From positions 1-64,000 of the forward strand of contig JAPKZK010000113.1 of assembly GCA_026393835.1 (NCBI GenBank): a stretch of 64,000 nucleotides of DNA, in the 5' to 3' direction. A program made the position numbers and the translations under genes. Shown here piece by piece: positions 34,172-43,982 of this stretch. The notes below the pieces were generated by a model, which saw only the letters and a list, made by a program, of their open reading frames with translations, made no database searches and was not told the DNA's origin. This DNA is from Candidatus Aminicenantota bacterium (GTDB taxonomy: Bacteria; Acidobacteriota; Aminicenantia; UBA2199). Within the stretch, counting starts at the first letter, position 1. Every line of letters starts with the position of its first letter.

Positions 34172-35479
34172 CTATGAAGCGCAATCGTTACAGGCGGCAT
34201 GGATGTTAGCGAACAATTTCTCCAGTTTGGCCAGCGGCGTCGAAGCAAAGGCAATCCGCAGTAAACTTTTCTCGCTGTAGCAAATCACGCCGGTGCTGTA
34301 TTTATTCAACAGCAGATCCCATACTTTTTCCGCGTCCAGGTTTTTCAGTTTAATGCACATGAAATACCCTGAATTAAACGGTAAGGCCTCGAAATGCGTT
34401 TCATATTCGGGATGCGCCTTAATAATTTCCTTTACTTTTATATACCGTTCTTTTATCTTTTCTTTGTTGCGCTCTTTTTCCGCCCGGTAAGTTTCCGATT
34501 GCAAGGCGATTAAAGCGAGGGATTGAGACGGGTGCGGAGAATTGGAAATATTTCCCCTGACGGCGCCGGCGGTTTTATCTTCTAGGGCTTTGTACAGTTC
34601 TTTATTCCCGTTTTTGACGCCGTAGGTGATGAACCCAACGCGGAACCCCCAGGCGTATTCTTCTTTGGTAATGCCGTCTATTTTAATGGCCAGGAGGTTC
34701 TCATGGCAATCGGCCAGTTGGGCGAACAGGGATTCGGTAAATATATCGTCTTCAAAGGCCAGGCCGAAATAGGCGTCATCCAGCACCACCACTAATTTAT
34801 TGCCGGCTTCGGCGGCTTTTTTCAAAACATCGATGATCTCTTTCCCGGTTTCCCTGGTGGGGGTATAACCGGAGGGGTTATTGGGGAAGTTCAAAACCAC
34901 GATTTTTTTACCGATGGAACTTGCATTAATCGTTTCCTGGAATGAAGCGATGTCGAATACTTTGTTTTTAAAGAAGTTAAAGCATTTTAGTTCGGCGCCG
35001 TAGGCATTGGTAAATACCAGGTCGTAATTTTCCCAGTACAGGTCGGCGGTGATAATTTCGTCGCCTTCTTCGGCAAACATATAACCCACCATGCTCAGTC
35101 CGTGGGTGAGTGCGCAGGTCACTAGCGGCAAACTGATTTCTTTGGCGCCGAGGGAGGGGTTTTTTACTCTCAGCAGTTCTTCCCATTTGTCTCTCAGCGC
35201 TTTGACTCCCGGGCTTGGGGCGTAGGGGAAGGCATCTTTGCCGTTAAGTACCAGGAGGCGGGCAATGCTGGGTAAAACCATGGGACTGCCGTCATCTTCG
35301 TAGGCGGTGCCGATAGTGGCGTTGATTTCTTTACCTTTGGCCGCCATGCCCTGGGCCAGGATTCCTTTCCTGGGAAAATAAATCGCTTTGCCTTTTTTTG
35401 ATAACAATTCAAATACGGTGGGGTTGTGCGTTTTTATGATACGGTTCAGCTCTTCGGCTTGTGGATTTAATAATGTCAT
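34172..35479 (-). CDS. Pyridoxal-phosphate aminotransferase, class I/II
   Basis: A 435-aa fold-type I PLP enzyme. Motifs: NFPNNPSGY near residue 205-213, the VVVLDDAYFGL Asp/Tyr pair near 238, and the PLP lysine in KIDGITKEEYAWGFRVG near 275 (shown in part). It ends with an arginine segment LLRIAFAST that binds the substrate carboxylate. AAGGAG precedes the ATG. The specific amino donor is not deducible. It lies downstream of a dimethylarginine hydrolase on the same strand, 187 bp apart. Confidence 0.85.
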   Translation of the reverse strand: MTLLNPQAEELNRIIKTHNPTVFELLSKKGKAIYFPRKGILAQGMAAKGKEINATIGTAYEDDGSPMVLPSIARLLVLNGKDAFPYAPSPGVKALRDKWEELLRVKNPSLGAKEISLPLVTCALTHGLSMVGYMFAEEGDEIITADLYWENYDLVFTNAYGAELKCFNFFKNKVFDIASFQETINASSIGKKIVVLNFPNNPSGYTPTRETGKEIIDVLKKAAEAGNKLVVVLDDAYFGLAFEDDIFTESLFAQLADCHENLLAIKIDGITKEEYAWGFRVGFITYGVKNGNKELYKALEDKTAGAVRGNISNSPHPSQSLALIALQSETYRAEKERNKEKIKERYIKVKEIIKAHPEYETHFEALPFNSGYFMCIKLKNLDAEKVWDLLLNKYSTGVICYSEKSLLRIAFASTPLAKLEKLFANIHAACNDCAS

Positions 35480-35572
35480 AAGTAAATTCTCCTTATTTTG
35501 GTTTTGTTAATCGTATATTATACTGTTTCCGGCGGGAATATCAAGTACCGGCGGTAAAGTATTTGCCACCAA

Positions 35573-35645
35573 GGCACCAAGACACCAAGAATTTTATAAC
35601 GATTAATCCCTGGTGTTCCTTTGTGCCTTCGTGCCTTTGTGGCTA
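35573..35645. repeat. CCACCAAGGCACCAAG inverted element
   Basis: GCCACCAAGGCACCAAG on the left and CTTTGTGCCTTCGTGCCTTT on the right form an imperfect inverted repeat around ~20-35 nt. It belongs to the same 11-bp quasi-repeat class as 57676-57696 and 61480-61522. Confidence 0.65.
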
Positions 35646-35665
35646 TTTTCATACCAGGTATTTTT

Positions 35666-36427
35666 TTAAAACCGCAGCGACAAACAACTGAGGCCGCCAT
35701 CCAGTTTCTTGAACTCGGAAACATCCACTTCGACGACGTTATAACCGGCTTTTGAAATGGCCGCTTTTGTTTTGGGGTAATCCATGGGAACCAGCACGGC
35801 GTCGTTGACCCAGATGCAATTGGCGGCGTAGCCTTCGGATTCAGCGATGATGATCCGGTTAAATTTCTTGAACTCTTCATGTTGGATGAATTCGCCGGCC
35901 GCCAATAGGTTGTTGTTTTCAAGATAAGCCAGGCCGGTTTTGAGATGAAGGAATTTTTCCAATTTAACGGCAGAGGCCGTATAGCGGTATTTATTTAAAA
36001 TCCCGGTGAATTGCCGGCAGCCTTCTTCATTGGTACGGGCGGACAGGCCCACATAAAAATGATCTCCTACCCGCATGACATCGCCCCCTTCTAAAGTACC
36101 GGGGGCAGTAATAGTCTCAATGGCGGTATAGAATTCTTTCAAGGCTTCTCGAATAGAAACTTCTTCGCCTTGCCGGGAAGGGGCGCCGGGGTTGGTGATA
36201 ATTGCGCACCTTTCAGCCAGGACAGCGGTATCTTCGACAAATACGGAATCCGGGAATTGTTCATCGGCTTCCAGGATTTTCACTGTGACGCCGCGGCTTT
36301 TAAGGGCGTCGATATAGCTGTCGTGCTGTTGAAGTGCACGTGCGTAATCTGGTTTCCCTAAATTTGCCGATGTGATACCTTCTACCAATGACCGTCCGGG
36401 TCTGCGTACAATAACATGTTTGAACAT
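35666..36427 (-). CDS. Dimethylarginine dimethylaminohydrolase-like amidinotransferase-fold enzyme
   Basis: A 253-aa protein of the DDAH family. Landmarks: FVEDTAVL near residue 63, TLEGGDVM near 110, the catalytic His in FLHLKTGLAYL near 160, and the catalytic Cys in the final GGLSCLSLRF. Full length for the family. It hydrolyses N-methylated arginine or a related guanidine (for example to citrulline). AGGAGG precedes the ATG. Confidence 0.88.
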   Translation of the reverse strand: MFKHVIVRRPGRSLVEGITSANLGKPDYARALQQHDSYIDALKSRGVTVKILEADEQFPDSVFVEDTAVLAERCAIITNPGAPSRQGEEVSIREALKEFYTAIETITAPGTLEGGDVMRVGDHFYVGLSARTNEEGCRQFTGILNKYRYTASAVKLEKFLHLKTGLAYLENNNLLAAGEFIQHEEFKKFNRIIIAESEGYAANCIWVNDAVLVPMDYPKTKAAISKAGYNVVEVDVSEFKKLDGGLSCLSLRF

Positions 36428-36466
36428 TTCGTCCTCCTGGCTTATATTTTATATGAAACCAGAAGT

Positions 36467-36625
36467 TTTTGGAAGTCCAGAAACCTTTTTTCAAAATGGG
36501 GCGGCGCCCCAACCCTCTTTGCACGGCCCTGGGTTTTCCTTCTCTGAAGACAGTGTCTCAAATCCTTGTTTTTTTTGCACGCTTTTTTGAGGTATTGGTA
36601 AAAAGGTTTCTGGTCGCCGAAGGCA
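36467..36625. repeat. CCAGAAACCTTTTT element (copy 2) with arms separated by an insert
   Basis: The left arm GGAAGTCCAGAAACCTTTTT (36471-36490) and right arm AAAAAGGTTTCTGG (about 36600-36613) match copy 1 but are separated by ~110 bp. The insert holds the GGGGCG-G-CGCCCC hairpin and a TGCACG...TGCACG pair. Confidence 0.65.
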
Positions 36626-36628
36626 TTA

Positions 36629-37366
36629 TTACATAAATTCCGGCAAATACTGCGATGATTTTAGACTCAATTCGCCGTGGTATTCGATCATTTGCTTAAA
36701 GGTGCGTATCAATCCGGCGCAGTCGATTTTTTCTTTCCACACTTCCAATTCTTTGGGGGCATGTTTTTCCGTCCAGGCAAGGAATTCCAGGTCGCTGCCG
36801 GTAAACATAACATTCTCATCGGTTTTGCATCGAGGACACAGGATGCCCCGGAAATCGATCTTTAGCCACGCCTGGCGGATATCTTTCGCAAAACAGTTGT
36901 GGCAGATTCCAGGGCTAAACATCAAGCCTTCGATTCTCAGTATCCATACCAGGAAATAAAGGAATAAAAGGTTCATTCCAATCCCCTCGGCCCGGTTCTC
37001 CAGGAAAGACCGCACCAGGCGGTAAATACGACTATCATTGTGATTGTAGGGGACAAACCGCAATAAAATTTCCGCCAACAGGTAGAAGTAAAAAATATTC
37101 CCAGGATCGGAGACCAAATGGAAGTAGCTTTTAACCAGGTCTCCTTTGGATAGGGTAATCAGTTCTTTTTCTTCTTTCCAGTAGTATTGGAATTCCACTT
37201 CTGTAAACAGTTCCAGCATGGAGCCGAAGCGGTTTTTGTTTTTCAAGGCGCCGGGAGCGATGGCTTTAAGTATCCCCCTGTATTCGGTGAGCAGGTGGAC
37301 CAGTTTATCCTGTTCAAAATATGGGGTTGTCCCTAACACAAAGGCCCGGGTGGCGGCAATCGGCAT
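36629..37366 (-). CDS. recO: DNA repair protein RecO
   Basis: A 245-aa recombination mediator. The N-terminal OB-fold region reads ATRAFVLGTTPYFEQDKLVH; the middle is helical; a zinc-binding motif is present as CHNC near residue 155 and CPRC near 179. GAGGTGA precedes the ATG. RecO works with RecF and RecR to load RecA on SSB-coated DNA. Confidence 0.88.
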   Translation of the reverse strand: MPIAATRAFVLGTTPYFEQDKLVHLLTEYRGILKAIAPGALKNKNRFGSMLELFTEVEFQYYWKEEKELITLSKGDLVKSYFHLVSDPGNIFYFYLLAEILLRFVPYNHNDSRIYRLVRSFLENRAEGIGMNLLFLYFLVWILRIEGLMFSPGICHNCFAKDIRQAWLKIDFRGILCPRCKTDENVMFTGSDLEFLAWTEKHAPKELEVWKEKIDCAGLIRTFKQMIEYHGELSLKSSQYLPEFM

Positions 37367-37429
37367 AATTCACCTCATCCAGTATCGATCGTTTCAAATC
37401 GTTAATTTAACACATAACGGGGAAAATTA

Positions 37430-37520
37430 CAAACCACAAACCACGAATTACAAACAAAAACTGCCCCCGAATTACCACGAATGAAAACTTAGTCACGGAC
37501 AGACACGGACGAACACGGAC
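37430..37520. repeat. CACGAATTAC / CACGGACGAACACGGAC element
   Basis: Runs of the 11-bp quasi-repeat family in the 288-bp gap between recO and the LysE gene: CCACGAATTACAAAC, ACCACGAATG, then CACGGACAGACACGGACG. No gene seen in the rest of the gap. Confidence 0.65.
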
Positions 37521-37654
37521 AGGGAAAAATAAATCCGGAGCACGCCTAATGAAGCGCGAAATTCGAAACAAATCCAATCTATCGCCTATCGCTATTGAAA
37601 TTCCGACCGGGTTTCCTTATAATTCTCCCTTATTTGAATAGGAGATAATACATC

Positions 37655-38269
37655 ATGTCGGTTTACTTGATTACTGGATTAACCTTTGGTTTTGCCGCCG
37701 CGGTGACGCCCGGACCTTTATTAACTTATCTCATATCGCAAACATTGAATAATGGGTGGCGGCGCACTCTGCCGGCTGTTTTTTCCCCGCTTATCACCGA
37801 TGGACCCACCGCCGTGTTGATATTGTCGATATTGAGTCGTGTACCGCCTTCATTGATAGGGTATCTACAACTTGTCGGGGGTATTTTTATTCTATATTTG
37901 GCATACGGGGCGTTTAAGGCGTGGCGGGTTTATGATATAAAGAAAACAGTATCGGTTCAATCCATCCGGCAAAACGTCCTGAAAGCCGCCATTGTCAATT
38001 GGCTCAACCCCAATCCTTATCTCGGTTGGAGTTTGGTGTTAGGTCCACTGCTGCTGAAAGGGTGGCGCGAAGCGCCGGTCAACGGGATTATTTTGCTGGT
38101 AAGCTTTTATGGAATTATGTTTGCCAGTATGACAGCGATAATCATGCTTTTCCATGCGGCCAGGAACCTGGGACCAAAGGTGAATCGGGCGATGATCGGG
38201 TTATCTGCCGCGGCGTTGGCCTGTTTTGGGCTTTATCAATGGTGGTCGGGGATAAAAGCAATCTGGTAA
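37655..38269 (+). CDS. LysE-family amino-acid exporter
   Basis: A 204-aa membrane protein with six hydrophobic segments and the family start TFGFAAAVTPGPLLTYLIS, with the G-x-x-x-x-x-x-PGP pattern at residues 11-21. A NWLNPNPYLGW motif lies near 113. AGGAG precedes the ATG. LysE/RhtB-type carriers export basic or other amino acids and related metabolites. Confidence 0.88.
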   Translation: MSVYLITGLTFGFAAAVTPGPLLTYLISQTLNNGWRRTLPAVFSPLITDGPTAVLILSILSRVPPSLIGYLQLVGGIFILYLAYGAFKAWRVYDIKKTVSVQSIRQNVLKAAIVNWLNPNPYLGWSLVLGPLLLKGWREAPVNGIILLVSFYGIMFASMTAIIMLFHAARNLGPKVNRAMIGLSAAALACFGLYQWWSGIKAIW

Positions 38270-38317
38270 AATTCAAGGTTAGGCGATAGGCGGATTTCGA
38301 TCCCGTTTTTAAGGCAA

Positions 38318-39559
38318 TTAATATAGGAAACCAAAAAACCAGAGGGGTATCTTTTGCTTAAACCCGGTCTCAATATCATCTACTGCCAGGAATGAATCTT
38401 TAACCCCTTTTACCTGGATAAACCCTTTGTTCTTTCCACCCACTTCAAAGGTATACCTGTCATCCACTAAAAAATCCCCGGCATCCGCAATACGCAATTT
38501 ATAAAAAGACGATACGATATTGGCAAAAAATGTCTCCCTGAGGTTCCCCTTATCCACTTTTTTCGTTTGCCCCAGGGCATACGCCAGGTTGGAATTGTTG
38601 AGGTATATTTTTTCCGGTTTTTCAAGTTCGCTGAAGCCGCGCCCTCTTTTTGATACTGAAAATATAACATCCCCATCCTCAAGGAATTTAAGATACTGTT
38701 TCAGGGTCCGGATATCCCCGATATCCAGTTTTCGTTTCAAATCATTGAGATCCGGGCTATATGGGACAGATTCGGTCAGTAAACTCAACAATTTTAATAT
38801 TTTATTTACCGCGGCGCCGTTCAGGTTGGGATAAACATCGATTAAATCGTTCAAGACCGTTTTACGGACTTCCTGTTCCAACTTCACATGAAACTCCTCG
38901 ACCTGGTCCAGGTGCTCGATAAAATAGGGATAATAACCGAACTTGAGATAATCCTTGAAAAGAGGCAGAACCTGTTTCTTTTTGGTTTCAAGTTTTTCGA
39001 CGATTTGATGGGTAATCGCTTCGTGACCGGTTACCAATTCATCCAGGGGATAGCTCTCCAATGAAATATCCAGGGTGAACTCGAGAAATTCCCTGAAAGA
39101 CATACCGGCCATTTTGTAACCGATGGCCCTCCGGCTGAGGTCAAAAGCGCTTTTATGTATTTCCATGGCGGAACTGCCGGAAGCCAGGATATAGAGATCG
39201 GGGAAAACATCGTATATACTTTTCAAATCCCGGGACCATTCCCGGTATTTGTGGATTTCATCGAAGAATATCAATTTGACGCCTTCTTCCTTATAGAATG
39301 TCTCGGTGATGTCATATAAAGAATGCCGGGTAATAAGCGTATGGTCTACGGGGACATATAATGCTTTCCGTGTATGGGTATTTTGTTCGTACATATCCAG
39401 CATATGCTGGATAAGGGCAGTGGTTTTTCCGACGCCCCTCTGTCCGGTTACGATATAGAACCGGCCTTTAAGCGGGTGCTTTTTTAAAAAATACCGCCTG
39501 TACTTTTTGTTAAAGTTTTTCAAGTAATAATGGCTCAATTCAAATAATTTCTCAACCAT
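38318..39559 (-). CDS. AAA_14/DUF4143 ATP-binding protein
   Basis: A 413-aa P-loop protein. Walker A is TGQRGVGKTT near residue 38-47 and Walker B is LIFFDEIHKYREW near 95-107, the classic AAA_14 signature. The C-terminal part (~200-410) resembles DUF4143, with a PD-(D/E)XK-like trace (YTFEVGGKNKGFIQVKG). GAGGT precedes the ATG. Proteins of this family occur widely in bacteria and archaea, often many per genome, and remain uncharacterised. Confidence 0.85.
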   Translation of the reverse strand: MVEKLFELSHYYLKNFNKKYRRYFLKKHPLKGRFYIVTGQRGVGKTTALIQHMLDMYEQNTHTRKALYVPVDHTLITRHSLYDITETFYKEEGVKLIFFDEIHKYREWSRDLKSIYDVFPDLYILASGSSAMEIHKSAFDLSRRAIGYKMAGMSFREFLEFTLDISLESYPLDELVTGHEAITHQIVEKLETKKKQVLPLFKDYLKFGYYPYFIEHLDQVEEFHVKLEQEVRKTVLNDLIDVYPNLNGAAVNKILKLLSLLTESVPYSPDLNDLKRKLDIGDIRTLKQYLKFLEDGDVIFSVSKRGRGFSELEKPEKIYLNNSNLAYALGQTKKVDKGNLRETFFANIVSSFYKLRIADAGDFLVDDRYTFEVGGKNKGFIQVKGVKDSFLAVDDIETGFKQKIPLWFFGFLY

Positions 39560-39747
39560 CGAATTCTACCTCGCACGGATTGCGTTCCACTTTTTGCCTT
39601 TAAAAAAGTGGAAGGCATTCCCATTTTAACTCTTTTCAAAGAAAAATGCAACCGGCTCTTGTCGGAAAATAAGCTTTGGGGACAGGCGAATTTCCCTTGT
39701 CGAATTTCCCTTTTAAAAAAACCGGTAATTCTTACCAGGGAAATTTC

Positions 39748-39776
39748 TTGACAAAGCGACGGGATTTATTTATTAT
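39748..39776 (+). promoter_or_regulatory. Promoter of the DUF4062 gene
   Basis: TTGACA (39748-39753), 17-bp spacer, TATTAT (39771-39776). A GC-only hairpin-forming stretch (GGCGGCG... and ...CGCCGCC, 39784-39821) lies in the 5' leader before the ATG at 39850. Confidence 0.7.
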
Positions 39777-39849
39777 TAACCCTGCGGCGGCGCCGCGGCC
39801 CGCAGCCGCCGCCGCCAAATAGTGAATAAAAAAATGAGGTAATCCGTGC

Positions 39850-42800
39850 ATGGACCGGTTAAAAATTTTCATCAGCAGCACTTATAGAGACCTGGCAATA
39901 TACAGGGAACGCGTCATCCGACAACTCCTCCATATGAAACAAATCCCTATCGCCATGGAATTCTTCGGTTCCCAACCGGGAGACCCCACCGGCATCTGTT
40001 TCAAAGAGATAGAAGAATGCGATGTTTTTGTCGGCATCTACGGATTCTATTATGGCTTTACCCCGGGAGAAGGCTCCCCCTCTATTACGGAACAGGAATT
40101 CGCTTACGCCCGGGACCTGGGGAAACGCCGCTTGTGCTATTTTGCCGAAGAATCCTTAAAGCCGGAACTCCAGGGAAAAACCGGCAGCGAACCGGAAATT
40201 AAACAACAAGGCCTAACCGCTTTTAAAAACCGGATCGACAAAGAATTGGTTCGCTCCCTCTTTCACTCGGCCGACGACCTGAGCGCAAAGTTAGGCGCGG
40301 ACCTGGCCCTTTTACTCCAGGGCGAACCCATCGGCCTGGTTTTCGACGACGTGGTGAAGAAATGGCTAAAATGGGAAACAGACCTCAAAATCCAGGTTTG
40401 CGCCGAAGAATTCAACGGCAAAAATATGCCCTTCGATTATAACTCGCCTCTCAGTTGGTACTGGTACAAATTCGCCGCGGCCGATAGCTGGCACAATAAA
40501 CTCTCCGGGCTCGCCGATAGCATTCGAAATGCCGTCAAATCCCTTGCCCACTTAAACGCCGCGGATAATCCATTTTTATCTCTGGCCCGGGAACTGAAAA
40601 CAATCGACTGGACCGCCAATTATTACGATATTATAAGCGCCGTCGCCGCCTCTTTAAAATCTAAAATCGATAACGCCTTGAGCTTTATTCAAACTGTCCT
40701 GGAAAACGATGCCGATAAAAATAATCCCGCGAATATCGACTACCACTTCAATCTCTTTAACCTGCGGGATACGCTGCAAAAATTTAAAGGGAAAATCGAA
40801 ACCCCATCCTACAACAAATGTTTCCTGGCGGTGGGCAGCATCGGGAGCGGAAAAACGCATTTGATCGCCTCTTTAATGGGCGAACGTGACGCCGGGCAAA
40901 AGGGCCAGGATTATTTAATCTTAAAACCGACTGTTCCATATAATACTACTGAAACCCTGGAAGAATTGATTCTAAAAGGGATACAAACTGCCTGCAGCGC
41001 ATCCTGGAGAAGCCTGGAAGATTTCGATGCATTCCTTAAAAAAACTTATGATAAGAGAAATACCCCGGAGCGTAAACTGGCCAACGCCATCAGTAGATCG
41101 AATCTCTCATTAAATATTCCCAAACTGGTGGTCGCCATCGATGATCTGCATAAATGGATTTCCTGGCGACCGGGGTTTTTGAATGAACTGATCCGCTTCA
41201 TTTCCACTCATACCCGGCTGCATTCTATTTACTGGCTGCTGACCATCGATTATAATTGTTATCACTATTTATCCAGGAATGACCAGGATATGTTTTTAAC
41301 TTACAGTTGGATCGATACGCGCGAAACCTTCCATGAAAACCCGGCGTACCCGGCGTACGCGGAAACCACGCCGCAACCTATCTATCACATTGCCGGTTGG
41401 TTTGTCCTGGATGAGTACAATATAATGACCGGGGTAGGTCTCCAGGTGCTGCGGCGGGAATTGGGGGCGGAAAACGGCGAAAGCTCGCTGGCCCTTGATT
41501 ATATCAGCCGGGACGAAGCGATTTTACGCAAAATTGCGCCCCCTTTTATGGCCTGGACGCTGCTGGAATTAAAGGGTGAATTACCGCTAACGGATATGGT
41601 GGATTTAAATTATATCGAAGTGGTGGAACGTTTCTGGATAAAACGTACCTCCAGTCTCAATAAAAAAGAAGAAACCCTCCTGAGACAATGCACGATATTT
41701 ATCGCGCGCTATTTTGTTGAAACAAAGGACTTTTCCCCGATTTTTACCCGTTTGAAGAATAAAATCGCGGCGGATGGAGAAGGGATATGCGATCTCCAGG
41801 AACGAAGCACGCTGGAATCCACCTTAACGAAATTGGCGGAAGCGAATTTAATGTCCACTTTTGAAGCTGCAGAAAACGGCATTCCCGTGGAAAAAGTACA
41901 AATAAAACAAGAGACTTTCTGGGAATGGCGTTTGGCCGAGCGCCTGCTGGCGTCCGAAGGAATCGCCGAACAACAGGTAACCCGGGTACAGGCGGAATTG
42001 GAAACCTGGTTTGCCGGGGAAGAATGGCGTGACATCAAAGAGGGTATTTTTGAGTTCATGCTCCTGATGCTAAACCCGGGATTAAAAAAAGATGGCGCTG
42101 TTTCGCCTTTTAGCGAAGAATTCTGGACCCTGGGGCTCCGTTCGGAGCACCTCCCTACCCCGGCTGTTTGGTTCGCGGCTTCCAAGGCCCCGGTTTTTCT
42201 CCAAAAAAAATTAATCCGATGGATTGCTAAATCCAGGTACCGGCCCGCGGCCAAAAGGGAGCTTTTCGCATATATGCATTTTTTATGCGAAGCCTCGCCA
42301 GGGGTAATGGATGTCCGGGATAGGCTGAAATTTCTCCAAAAAAACTTTAGTGCCATCCGAAAAAATGATTTCATCTACTATTACTTTTTTATTGTCCGGA
42401 AGATGATAACCGCGATTACGGATAATCGGCTCCTGGTCTCTTGCATGGTTTTGTGCCGGGGCTGCGAGGTATTGGGAATTGCAGACCGGTTGGCGACATT
42501 GGCTGTTCACCGGTTAATCGATAATGTAAGGGCAGTCGAAAGCGGTTCCAAGGCAAATGAAAAAATATATGACGGCGTGTTCGAATTTATTAAACAATAC
42601 CTTACCGGCGAAAATAAGTACGCAAGATACGATTACAATAAAATGAAAAAAGAGAACCCACAGCAGAAATGGCAGCGCTATTTTTTCCGGGAATGGGTGT
42701 TATATGAGTTTACCCACTACCTGGCCGGGGAAAAAACAGTATCGGACTTCTTTGCCATGCTGGGCCAATGGAAATGGTTCAGGCCGGAGTATTTCGGTTT

Positions 42801-43128
42801 TAGTCACCAGGTGGCGCTGGAAATGGAGCGCGAGGCGACCATCGCCGCCGGGTGGAGTTACCGATCAGGCTTTGGACCGCTGACGCCGGAAGGAAACCCG
42901 GTGGAAACCGCGATCGAAAATCTCCTGGCAAAGAAACAGGTAAGGGAGCGCAAATTGGCGTTTTATTTAATTCGTCATACAATAGCCGCTGAAGGAGATG
43001 TGGAGGTCAAAGTAAACCCGGCGCTGCGTCCATTTCTTAAGAAAATCTACCAGGACCCCGAGATGAAACGAATAGTAAAGAGTTTTCCAAAATTCTTTCA
43101 ATGCAATTTAAGCGCAGACCATAAATAA
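39850..43128 (+). CDS. DUF4062 - STAND-like ATPase, single-gene immune-type sensor candidate
   Basis: A 1092-aa protein. Residues 1-~110 are DUF4062: KIFISSTYRDLAIYRERV, then a G-Y-x-x-P-like ECDVFVGIYGFYYGFTP block; this TIR-related domain often heads STAND/NLR-like proteins. Residues ~300-620 are a NACHT/AAA-like NTPase with Walker A VGSIGSGKTHLI near 330-341 and Walker B KLVVAIDDLHKW near 423-434. The remaining ~450 residues are helical and rich in Trp and Arg, with no repeat I can name. The gene has its own promoter. By architecture it is an NLR-like sensor-effector; function in defence is inferred. Confidence 0.8.
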   Translation: MDRLKIFISSTYRDLAIYRERVIRQLLHMKQIPIAMEFFGSQPGDPTGICFKEIEECDVFVGIYGFYYGFTPGEGSPSITEQEFAYARDLGKRRLCYFAEESLKPELQGKTGSEPEIKQQGLTAFKNRIDKELVRSLFHSADDLSAKLGADLALLLQGEPIGLVFDDVVKKWLKWETDLKIQVCAEEFNGKNMPFDYNSPLSWYWYKFAAADSWHNKLSGLADSIRNAVKSLAHLNAADNPFLSLARELKTIDWTANYYDIISAVAASLKSKIDNALSFIQTVLENDADKNNPANIDYHFNLFNLRDTLQKFKGKIETPSYNKCFLAVGSIGSGKTHLIASLMGERDAGQKGQDYLILKPTVPYNTTETLEELILKGIQTACSASWRSLEDFDAFLKKTYDKRNTPERKLANAISRSNLSLNIPKLVVAIDDLHKWISWRPGFLNELIRFISTHTRLHSIYWLLTIDYNCYHYLSRNDQDMFLTYSWIDTRETFHENPAYPAYAETTPQPIYHIAGWFVLDEYNIMTGVGLQVLRRELGAENGESSLALDYISRDEAILRKIAPPFMAWTLLELKGELPLTDMVDLNYIEVVERFWIKRTSSLNKKEETLLRQCTIFIARYFVETKDFSPIFTRLKNKIAADGEGICDLQERSTLESTLTKLAEANLMSTFEAAENGIPVEKVQIKQETFWEWRLAERLLASEGIAEQQVTRVQAELETWFAGEEWRDIKEGIFEFMLLMLNPGLKKDGAVSPFSEEFWTLGLRSEHLPTPAVWFAASKAPVFLQKKLIRWIAKSRYRPAAKRELFAYMHFLCEASPGVMDVRDRLKFLQKNFSAIRKNDFIYYYFFIVRKMITAITDNRLLVSCMVLCRGCEVLGIADRLATLAVHRLIDNVRAVESGSKANEKIYDGVFEFIKQYLTGENKYARYDYNKMKKENPQQKWQRYFFREWVLYEFTHYLAGEKTVSDFFAMLGQWKWFRPEYFGFSHQVALEMEREATIAAGWSYRSGFGPLTPEGNPVETAIENLLAKKQVRERKLAFYLIRHTIAAEGDVEVKVNPALRPFLKKIYQDPEMKRIVKSFPKFFQCNLSADHK

Positions 43129-43256
43129 TGACATCCGGTTCATTCGTGGAATTGGTGGGCCTGTTTTTCAACGAAGCTATTTTAAAATTTCCCCTGTCGC
43201 CCATTGACATTCTCGGCTATATCTCTTAAAATTTCATCTAAACTTAAGGAACAATG

Positions 43257-43970
43257 ATGAAATGTTTAATTATCGCAGCGGGGCTGGGCAGCCGGTTGGC
43301 CAACAGGGGCGACTCCAAACCCCTCGTCCGATTGGGAGGAACTCCCCTCATCGAACGTGTGATCCTTACCGTCATGCAAGCCGGGGTCACGGATTTTTAT
43401 GTGGTAACCGGTTACAACGGCGCTAAAATCCGGGATCGATTGACAACCTTTTCCCGGCAAAACCCGGTAACCATCGATTTCATTCACAATGAACAATGGG
43501 AAAAACCCAACGGCATTTCCGTACTTTGCGCCCGGGAAAAACTGCGTGAACCGTTTTTCCTGGTAATGTCGGATCATTTGTTCGACCCCGCTATCGTTAA
43601 AGACCTCCGCCGGGAAGGAATCGCCGAAGGAGAGATCAAACTGGCCGTGGACATGAGAACCGTGGATAATCCCCTGGTGGACCTGGACGACGTCACCAAA
43701 GTACTGGTGGAAGACGGTAAAATCATGGACATCGGCAAAACCATCCCCAATTATAATGCCTTTGACGCCGGCATTTTCCTGAGCAACCCCGTTCTTTTCC
43801 AGGCCCTGGCGGAAAGCATTGCCGGCGGCAATGAATCCCTTTCCGGCGGCGTTCGCAAAATGGCCGACAAGAAAAAAGCCCGCGTGTTCGACATCGGGAA
43901 CCGCACCTGGCTGGACATCGATGACGAAGCTGCTTTTATCAAAGCAGAAACATTATTTTTAATTAACTAA
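43257..43970 (+). CDS. Inositol-1-phosphate cytidylyltransferase-like nucleotidyltransferase
   Basis: A 237-aa sugar-phosphate-type nucleotidyltransferase. It opens IIAAGLGSRLANRGDSKPL (nucleotide-binding loop with G-x-G-x-R and the K of SKPL), then has EKPNGISVLCAR near 80 and FLVMSDHLFDP near 102, matching archaeal/bacterial IPCT enzymes that make CDP-inositol. ATG at 43257 is preferred to 43254 by spacing from AAGGA. It lies 12 bp before the inositol-phosphate synthase gene, which supports the assignment. The DIPP synthase membrane domain, fused in many archaea, is absent. Confidence 0.78.
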   Translation: MKCLIIAAGLGSRLANRGDSKPLVRLGGTPLIERVILTVMQAGVTDFYVVTGYNGAKIRDRLTTFSRQNPVTIDFIHNEQWEKPNGISVLCAREKLREPFFLVMSDHLFDPAIVKDLRREGIAEGEIKLAVDMRTVDNPLVDLDDVTKVLVEDGKIMDIGKTIPNYNAFDAGIFLSNPVLFQALAESIAGGNESLSGGVRKMADKKKARVFDIGNRTWLDIDDEAAFIKAETLFLIN

Positions 43971-43982
43971 AGGAGGAACAAC

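Noticed and set aside
41709-42374. 221-aa minus-strand ORF inside the DUF4062 gene
   Set aside because: Antisense shadow; Ser/Phe-rich composition and no start signal.
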